Source of the DNA: Methanobacteriota archaeon
GTDB lineage: Archaea > Thermoplasmatota > Poseidoniia > Poseidoniales > Poseidoniaceae
DNA: 19,970 nucleotides
Reading direction: 5' to 3'
Assembly (NCBI GenBank): GCA_002726395.1
Contig: PBTA01000070.1
Coordinates: 1 to 19,970, forward strand
Shown here: positions 14,808 through 19,970 of the stretch, piece by piece
Layout: every line of letters starts with the position of its first letter
Position numbering within the stretch: the first letter of the stretch is position 1
Notes under the pieces: model-generated
What the model saw: only the letters and a program-made list of their open reading frames with translations
Told to the model about the DNA's origin: nothing
The model's database searches: none
Position numbers and translations under genes: made by a program

Positions 14808-16229
14808 ATGGAGACTTCACATACCCCCGGAAACATGCTTATCGTCGGTGCAACCGTCGTCTTGCCAGACTCTACACGCCTCGCAGATGTTCGAGTTAAG
14901 AATGGTATCATTGATGCCGTATCGGCTCCAAACGAATTGAATCATCTTGATGATGAACTTCTTATCGACGGCTCGGGTTTGCACCTCCTGCCTGGAATAA
15001 TTGACCCGCAAGTGCATTTCAGAGACCCGGGCCAGCCAGAGAAAGAAGATTTGGGAAGTGGCTCTGCGGCTGCAGTAAGTGGTGGAGTAACTTCATTCCT
15101 CGATATGCCGAATAACAAACCATCCATTACCAATATGGCGGGCATGCAGATGAAACTCGATACTGCTGCTGCTAAATGCGTCAATAATTACGGATTCTTT
15201 ATTGGAGCAACCCCTGACAATGTCGAGGATTTGCAAGAAGCTGTTGGGACCCCAGAAGCACCACTTGCAGTTCCTGGAATCTGTGGGATTAAGATCTTCA
15301 TGGGCTCTTCAACCGGTACACTGTTGGTCAACGAAAGAGATGCTTTAGAGAACATATTTTCCAAGACTGCGGGACTTATTGCGGTTCACGCTGAAGATGA
15401 AAAGCGATTGGTTTCACGTTATCCTGATTATGAGAATCGTACCGATGTTGCGGCTCACGCTGAATGGCGCGACGATATTACCGCATTACTGGCAACCCAA
15501 CTTTCTGTTGAATTAGCACAAATGTATAACCATCGTTTACACGTCTTGCATTTGACATCTGGGCTTGAAGCCGATTGGCTCAATGGAATCACCACCCTAC
15601 CCTCCCAAGCAGGCGAGGGCGCTATTATCACAACAGAGACACTCCCGCAACATCTTACCCTCACAGATGTCGATGTTGCAGAGCAAGGAACTCGACTTCA
15701 GATGAATCCACCTATTCGGTATCAAGAGGACAAAGACATTCTCTGGAGACGTTTGCTTGATGGAACCATTCAATGCATAGCCACTGACCACGCACCACAT
15801 CCTTTGGAAGCAAAAGCACTCGGCTTCCCAAAAGCACCGAGTGGAATGCCAGGTGTTGAAACATCTCTTGCAGTTATGCTCACTCATGCAAAATCTGGGC
15901 GATGCACAATAGAACAAGTTGCACAATGGATGTCAACCAATGTTGCAGATTGCTTCAACATGATCGGCAAAGGAAGCATTGAAGTCGGACTTGATGCAGA
16001 TTTGGTTCTCGTTGATATGGAAACCGTTCAAGAAGTCAAAGATGAGAATTCTTGGGCTCGTGTTGGCTGGAATCCATTCAATGGTCACGAACTGGTAGGA
16101 TGGGCAAAAGTGACCATCGTTGCAGGAGTGCCTGTCTTTGAGCGAACCGAAGCGACTGGACCAAAGGGCCGTATTCTGGTCGAAAAAGGAACATCTGGCT
16201 CTCCAATTCTCATGGGCCCATGGAAGTAA
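14808..16229 (+). CDS. pyrC: Dihydroorotase (class I type)
   Basis: 473 residues from the ATG at 14808; 14781 (a hydrophobic lead-in) and 14835 are other possible starts. Amidohydrolase features: DPQVHFRDPGQPEKEDLGSG with Gln68 in place of the usual first His and His70 kept, the carboxylated Lys162 in GIKIFMGSSTG, His194 in AVHAEDE, His245/His248 in HVLHL, and Asp327 in CIATDHAPH. Reaction: cyclisation of carbamoyl-aspartate to dihydroorotate, the third step of pyrimidine synthesis. Gln at the first position also occurs, as far as I recall, in some bacterial dihydroorotases. An allantoinase or hydantoinase is less likely given the PGQPEKEDL and MPNNKPSITN segments. It lies directly after mogA. 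Confidence 0.87.
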   Translation: METSHTPGNMLIVGATVVLPDSTRLADVRVKNGIIDAVSAPNELNHLDDELLIDGSGLHLLPGIIDPQVHFRDPGQPEKEDLGSGSAAAVSGGVTSFLDMPNNKPSITNMAGMQMKLDTAAAKCVNNYGFFIGATPDNVEDLQEAVGTPEAPLAVPGICGIKIFMGSSTGTLLVNERDALENIFSKTAGLIAVHAEDEKRLVSRYPDYENRTDVAAHAEWRDDITALLATQLSVELAQMYNHRLHVLHLTSGLEADWLNGITTLPSQAGEGAIITTETLPQHLTLTDVDVAEQGTRLQMNPPIRYQEDKDILWRRLLDGTIQCIATDHAPHPLEAKALGFPKAPSGMPGVETSLAVMLTHAKSGRCTIEQVAQWMSTNVADCFNMIGKGSIEVGLDADLVLVDMETVQEVKDENSWARVGWNPFNGHELVGWAKVTIVAGVPVFERTEATGPKGRILVEKGTSGSPILMGPWK

Positions 16230-16252
16230 GAAACCTATACTTCGATTTTGAG

Positions 16253-16264
16253 ATATTATTATAC
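16253..16264 (+). promoter_or_regulatory. AT-rich promoter (TATA-like)
   Basis: TATTATTATA in the AT-rich 68-base gap between pyrC and the small membrane protein, about 36 bases before the ATG at 16298. This is a suitable distance for transcription starting near the gene. A second AT stretch (TTTAATAATT, 16271-16280) is an alternative. Confidence 0.4.
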
Positions 16265-16297
16265 ACTTAGTTTAATAATTGCAATTTAGGGAAATAT

Positions 16298-16585
16298 ATG
16301 AATTGGTTAGAAGAAAATATTGGAGAAGGATATCAGCAGGTTATCGTAGGATTTACTGTTTTTATCATTGGCGCAGTACTTGGTTGGATGGAAGCAGCAA
16401 ACGGAGAAATGACCGCAGCTGAAGTCTACATGCCTGCAGTTATCATGCTGTCAGGTGCCATGGTTACTATGCTTGGAATATCCTTTGGAACAGATAATGA
16501 AGAAGATAGAACTGATGACTTGATGAACGCAATTAACGACCTAACTGCACGCATGAATGCTATGCTTGGGTCCGAAGATGAGTGA
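16298..16585 (+). CDS. Small two-span membrane protein (95 residues)
   Basis: I do not recognise a family. A short amphipathic start (MNWLEENIGEGY) is followed by a hydrophobic span (about 14-31), a short loop with Glu-Met, a second span (about 42-64), and an acidic helical tail with a heptad-like pattern (about 66-95) that could form a coiled coil. It has its own AT-rich promoter region. Its stop codon abuts the stop of the carboxypeptidase gene on the other strand, with no bases between them. Confidence 0.7.
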   Translation: MNWLEENIGEGYQQVIVGFTVFIIGAVLGWMEAANGEMTAAEVYMPAVIMLSGAMVTMLGISFGTDNEEDRTDDLMNAINDLTARMNAMLGSEDE

Positions 16586-18106
16586 TTACAAGCCATACAA
16601 AGAGCCATACTTTTCTTCGACATAACGAAGAAATGGTTCGGGGGAAGGCGGAGAGCCTGTAGCAGATTCTATCAATTCAGCTGGCGTTAATTTACTGCCT
16701 TGTTCGTGGATTTTGGGGCGTAGCCATTGAAGAAGGCTCGACCAGTCACCAGAAGAAATGATTTGGTCAATATCTCCAAGTTCATCATTCATTGATTCGA
16801 GTAATTGTGCGGCGTAAAGATTGCCCAAAGTATAGGTCGGAAAGTATCCAAAAGCGCCCATTGACCAATGAATGTCCTGAAGACATCCTACTCGATCTTC
16901 CGGAACTTCAATGCCAAACCATTCCTTATACATCGCATTCCACGTTTCAGGTAACTTCGAAATTGGAAGGTCTTCATTGAAAATTTTCTTTTCGATTTCG
17001 TATCGAAGCATGACATGTAAGTTGTAGGTTACTTCATCTGCCTCGACGCGAATAAAGCCTTTTGTAACAGTATTTGCAATTCGATTGAGTGTTGCCGGGT
17101 TCCAATCTGGGGCGTCTGGAAACTGTTCCCTAAACCAGGGGAGTGCAACGCTCCAAAATGCAGAGGTCCTTCCGATTTGATTTTCCCAAAATCGGCTCTG
17201 AGACTCATGAACACCAAGAGAGACTGCTGCTCCACGAGGTGTTAAGGAAAATTGCTTGGAAAGTCCTTGTTCATACAAGGCATGGCCGGTTTCATGCATG
17301 ACTGCATACAAGCAAGAAAATGGATCGAATTCATCAAATCGGGTTGTGAAACGTGTGTCGCCTGGCCAAAGTCCGGCTGAGAAAGGGTGTGTTGAAGCAT
17401 CCATTCTTCCAGCTTCAAAATCAAATCCCATTGCTTGAGAAACATTTGTGCAAAATTCTGTTTGACCATCAATTGAAAACTGAAGACCTTCGGGTAAAAC
17501 TGGGTCAGGATTTGTCTCTTGGGCAAGGGTGATTTTGTCAAGAAGGGGGACAAGACGAGCTCGTAAGCCTTCGAATAAGGGGTCGTAATCTGTCACTTTC
17601 ATTCCAACTTCATACTCATCAAGAAGAACGTCATAAGGATTTTCTTGACCTCCATAATAGGCAATTTTTTCCTTTGTCATTGCGATAAGTGATTCTAATT
17701 GAGGTTGAAATGCTTCAAAATCTGAATTCTGCCTGGCTTTTTGCCAAGAAAGAAGCGCTTCGGATTTTGCTTTTGCAAAAGCAGCAACAAACTCTGATGG
17801 AAGTTTAATCGCTTTATCGTATGCTCTACGCATCTCTCTCACATTCGCTTGCTGATCTGCATCCAATTCTTGCTCCTGTTCTAAAGAATCGAGCATTTGA
17901 CCCATTACCGGGTCAGTAAGGCGTTCGTGACGTTCAGCAGCAAGCCATGAGAGGATATCTGAGCGAGCATCAGAACCCTTTGAGGGCATAATCGTCTCTT
18001 GGTCCCACCCCAAGTGGCCTTGTAAGGCACCAAGTCGGTGGATGTCTTTTACACGTTCAATGAACACACCATATGTTTGCATCATACTTGCGAAAGCATC
18101 CACCAT
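16586..18106 (-). CDS. Metallocarboxypeptidase, family M32 (Taq/Pfu type)
   Basis: 506 residues from the ATG at 18106, the usual M32 length. A longer in-frame reading to 18355 would overlap the divergent gene and has no conserved sequence. LGWDQETIMP (32-41) is the family's N-terminal signature. The zinc motif HETGH is at 271-275, matching the position in Pfu carboxypeptidase. HESQSRFWENQIGR and the RVEADEVTYNLHVMLR segment follow, with family-typical Glu and Tyr. The C-terminus ends YGSLYGL. Reaction: removal of C-terminal residues from peptides, broad specificity, metal-dependent, cytoplasmic. No signal peptide. An alternative start at 18085 is possible. Confidence 0.93.
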   Translation of the reverse strand: MVDAFASMMQTYGVFIERVKDIHRLGALQGHLGWDQETIMPSKGSDARSDILSWLAAERHERLTDPVMGQMLDSLEQEQELDADQQANVREMRRAYDKAIKLPSEFVAAFAKAKSEALLSWQKARQNSDFEAFQPQLESLIAMTKEKIAYYGGQENPYDVLLDEYEVGMKVTDYDPLFEGLRARLVPLLDKITLAQETNPDPVLPEGLQFSIDGQTEFCTNVSQAMGFDFEAGRMDASTHPFSAGLWPGDTRFTTRFDEFDPFSCLYAVMHETGHALYEQGLSKQFSLTPRGAAVSLGVHESQSRFWENQIGRTSAFWSVALPWFREQFPDAPDWNPATLNRIANTVTKGFIRVEADEVTYNLHVMLRYEIEKKIFNEDLPISKLPETWNAMYKEWFGIEVPEDRVGCLQDIHWSMGAFGYFPTYTLGNLYAAQLLESMNDELGDIDQIISSGDWSSLLQWLRPKIHEQGSKLTPAELIESATGSPPSPEPFLRYVEEKYGSLYGL

Positions 18107-18200
18107 CAAGAAGACTCGTGTCAATATTTTTGAAGCGGTGAACAAACTGTTTCCATAAAAACTGCCACACATTGAAGATACAAGCCCTCCTCGCGAGTAT
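18107..18200. promoter_or_regulatory. Divergent promoter region
   Basis: This 94-base gap separates the carboxypeptidase (-) and M29-like (+) genes. CATAAAAA (18154-18161) is a TATA-like box about 40 bases before the + start. Read on the other strand, TTTTTATGG at the same place, or CAAAAATATTG near 18121-18131, could serve the carboxypeptidase. If the latter is used, the transcript would begin close to 18100, which would favour the shorter start at 18085. Confidence 0.35.
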
Positions 18201-19373
18201 ATGGTGCGACCTTTTTCCCGCAAGGCAAAGAAAAAGCCGCCTGTTGATACAGATGACATAGAAATCGACGAAGTTGTTGACGAAATTAAAGACACGAGTG
18301 AAGAGCCTGTTGACATGATGGGGCAACCGAATGACACACCATCAAATGAAGTCATTCCGTTCGAAGAACTTTCTATAGAAGAAGTGGCTGAACAACTGAA
18401 AATAAGCGCTCAGACTGTAATAAAAACCTGTATGGATGTGCGGAGGGGAGAAAATGTTCTCATTGTATGTGACCCATCAACTGGGGATATAGGTCAGGCT
18501 TTACACGAGGCTGCCAATGAACGCTCTGACAATGTACTTCTCATCGTCATGCCCAAAGCAAGACATCATGGAGAAGAACCGCCTTCTCCAGTAGCTCACC
18601 TTATGCGACAACAACAAGTTGTAATCGCTCCTACCCGTTATTCATTAACGCATACCCGTGCGATTCGTCAATCACTTCGTGAGGGATCTCGAGTTGCAAC
18701 GATGCCTGGAATGACAAACGAGATGTTTAGCCGTGGCGGAATGTCTGCAGATTTTTCTCTCATCAAACAGCGAATTAGCGATTTAGGGCCTTACTTCCGT
18801 AGAAGAAGAATTGTCAAAGTGACCTCAGAACAAGGTACGAACGTAACGTTCGAAGTCAATTGGCGTGAATGGAAATTGGACGACAACGGAATATGCAATC
18901 GTCCCAAGATGCTGACCAATCTACCTGCTGGAAAAGCATTCATCATGCCTCGTGAAGGTTCAATGAACGGGACTGTCGTGATTGACGGGTCATGGGAATC
19001 GAATTTAGTTGACGAACCGATTTCACTCATCGTTGAAGATGGGATTGTTATGGACGTGAAAGGTGGAACTATCGCAGCTGCGATTCGCCAAGAATTCGGA
19101 GAAGCGGCGAAACGTCTTCGTTCTAAAGATAGAGAGAGTGTTTGGACTATGGCAGAATTTGGTTTTGGAATGAACCCCCAAGCGCGACTTTTCGGCAATG
19201 TCCTTGAGGACGAAAAGCGACTTGGGACATGCTATTTTTCTGTAGGGGATAACACAACGCTGGGAGGGAACTCAGCAGTTGGCATACACATTCCAGGAGT
19301 CCTCAAAAATGCCAGTGTATGGCTTGATGACACTCAATTTATCTCAAATGGCGAGTTTATTCTTTGGGATTAA
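18201..19373 (+). CDS. M29 aminopeptidase-like protein, metal ligands partly missing
   Basis: 390 residues. An acidic, probably disordered N-terminus (about 1-50) precedes a domain organised like archaeal leucyl-aminopeptidase-like M29 proteins: LIVCDPSTGDIGQALHEAA, MPGMTNEMF, EQGTNVTFEV, NLPAGK, AEFGFGMNP, LEDEKRLGT, GGNSAVGIHI. In active family members five ligands are expected: Glu (NLPxGE), Glu (AEfGiG), His (GTvH), and His-x-Asp. Here they are Lys245, Glu319, Tyr345, His363 and Pro365, so three are changed. Inference: a non-catalytic homologue or one with a different metal or activity. The start is ATG at 18201. Its stop codon abuts the stop of the next gene on the opposite strand. Confidence 0.75.
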   Translation: MVRPFSRKAKKKPPVDTDDIEIDEVVDEIKDTSEEPVDMMGQPNDTPSNEVIPFEELSIEEVAEQLKISAQTVIKTCMDVRRGENVLIVCDPSTGDIGQALHEAANERSDNVLLIVMPKARHHGEEPPSPVAHLMRQQQVVIAPTRYSLTHTRAIRQSLREGSRVATMPGMTNEMFSRGGMSADFSLIKQRISDLGPYFRRRRIVKVTSEQGTNVTFEVNWREWKLDDNGICNRPKMLTNLPAGKAFIMPREGSMNGTVVIDGSWESNLVDEPISLIVEDGIVMDVKGGTIAAAIRQEFGEAAKRLRSKDRESVWTMAEFGFGMNPQARLFGNVLEDEKRLGTCYFSVGDNTTLGGNSAVGIHIPGVLKNASVWLDDTQFISNGEFILWD

Positions 19374-19970
19374 TCAGCGAACAACGTTTTGAGTCCCACA
19401 TACCGGGCAAAATCGCCAATATGGATCAAGGCCAATACCACAACCACGACAAAGAACGCCCGAGCGAATTGTTGGTTGAACGTTTTGGAGAGGTTGTTGA
19501 GGTTGATTCCAACCTTGTTGTTGTGGCTGTTGATTCCAACCTTGTTGTGGCTGTTGATTCCAACCTTGTTGTTGTGGCTGTTGTGGCTGTTGTGGCTGTT
19601 GTGGTTGCTGTGGTTGCTGCGGTTGCTGCGGTTGCTGTGGTTGTGCGGGCTGAGAAAGAGGTTTTCGGATTGGAGCAACAGGCCGAGGAAGAGATTGAGT
19701 TTTTTCAGCAGCTGGGGAAGAAATAAACTCCGAAAGGGAAACAGTACCATCACCATCTGTATCTGCTTGTTCGTGTAAAACTGCAGCCTCTTCTATTGAA
19801 GTTCCCGTAGCTACTGCCAATTCTTCGATTGAAAGTTCTTGACTTCCGTCTGTATCTGCTGCGAGGAAATGCTCTGCAGCACTGACAAATTCAGGCTCTT
19901 CAGCAACCTCAGGTTCAGGTTCAGGTTCAGGTTCAGGTTCAGGCTCAGGCTCAGGCTCTGGCTCAGGCTC
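19374..19970 (-). CDS. EP-repeat / EF-hand / QP-repeat / zinc-ribbon protein (5' partial)
   Basis: The frame stays open to the window edge, so the true start lies beyond 19970; 198 residues are visible. Order: ten Glu-Pro pairs (19911-19970), an EF-hand pair with loops DTDGSQELSIEE (19821-19856) and DTDGDGTVSLSE (19728-19763), a Gln/Pro-rich low-complexity stretch with three QQGWNQ-like units (19491-19652), and a C-terminal zinc ribbon C-x2-C...C-x2-C (LCRGCGIGLDPYWRFCPVCG). A TTG at 19820 could be taken as a start but lies within the EF-hand pair. The domain mix suggests an intracellular or membrane-linked calcium-responsive scaffold. I cannot name its function. It is convergent with the M29-like gene. 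Confidence 0.85.
   Translation of the reverse strand, partial: EPEPEPEPEPEPEPEPEPEPEVAEEPEFVSAAEHFLAADTDGSQELSIEELAVATGTSIEEAAVLHEQADTDGDGTVSLSEFISSPAAEKTQSLPRPVAPIRKPLSQPAQPQQPQQPQQPQQPQQPQQPQQPQQQGWNQQPQQGWNQQPQQQGWNQPQQPLQNVQPTIRSGVLCRGCGIGLDPYWRFCPVCGTQNVVR
19491..19652 (-). repeat. Low-complexity Gln/Pro (PQQ, QQGWNQQ) coding repeats
   Basis: Runs of the triplet PQQ (about eight copies) pass into three QQGWNQ units. The matching + strand DNA repeats TTGATTCCAACCTTGTTG and TGTTGTGGC. The codons are regular enough that slippage is a likely origin. Confidence 0.85.
19911..19970 (-). repeat. Glu-Pro dipeptide repeat (partial at window edge)
   Basis: Ten consecutive Glu-Pro pairs in the visible part, coded by a 6-base tandem repeat (TTCAGG/CTCAGG on the + strand). 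Such EP spacers are stiff, extended linkers in other proteins. The array continues past the window. Confidence 0.85.

Noticed and set aside
18107..18355. N-terminal extension of the M32 carboxypeptidase
   Set aside because: It runs through the divergent promoter and the start of the M29-like gene, and family similarity begins only after the ATG at 18106.
19364..19726. Val-rich + strand frame over the QP repeats
   Set aside because: Shadow of the Gln/Pro repeats. The opposite strand has the EF-hand pair and zinc ribbon in frame.

Overview
The window looks like chromosomal DNA from an archaeon, most likely a planktonic euryarchaeon of the Marine Group II / Poseidoniales type. No marker gene settles this. 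Supporting signs are a PGF-type C-terminal sorting signal, an archaeal-type NFACT/Rqc2 protein, TATA-box-like promoters close to start codons, a tRNA gene without encoded CCA, short acidic proteins and very tight gene packing. Several enzymes (RNase PH, MogA, the VAT1-like oxidoreductase, the thiolase) resemble bacterial or eukaryotic families, as is common in that group. The lineage call is inference.

Layout. 1-2856: the 3' part of a large secreted calcium-binding protein with eight EF-hand loops, a His/Asp-rich linker, a duplicated Cys motif and a PGF-CTERM-like tail. 2903-3097 (-): a 64-residue single-span membrane protein. 3190-7972 (+): a likely operon of a CoA-type Nudix/metallo-beta-lactamase fusion, a VAT1-like quinone oxidoreductase and an Rqc2/NEMF-type ribosome quality control protein. 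7975-10866 (-): a DEAD-box helicase with five 51-bp RGG-coding repeats, and a thiolase. 10963-11934 (+): a bacterial-type RNase PH followed by tRNA-Phe(GAA). 12053-16585 (+): a large membrane protein with a small-multidrug-export-like C-terminus, MogA, a dihydroorotase and a 95-residue two-span membrane protein. 16586-18106 (-): an M32 carboxypeptidase. 18201-19373 (+): an M29-aminopeptidase-like protein that seems to have lost most of its metal ligands. 19374-19970 (-): the 3' part of a protein with Glu-Pro repeats, an EF-hand pair, Gln/Pro repeats and a zinc ribbon.

The genes cover RNA metabolism and translation rescue (Rqc2, DEAD-box helicase, RNase PH, tRNA), CoA and redox metabolism (Nudix-MBL, VAT1-like, thiolase), biosynthesis (dihydroorotase, MogA), peptide turnover (M32, M29-like) and surface or calcium-binding proteins at both ends. 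No mobile element, CRISPR array, phage gene or defence island was seen. No gene-free stretch exceeds 300 bases. The points most worth a second look are the Nudix-MBL fusion, the degenerate M29-like protein, the bacterial-type RNase PH beside a tRNA, and the mosaic EF-hand proteins.
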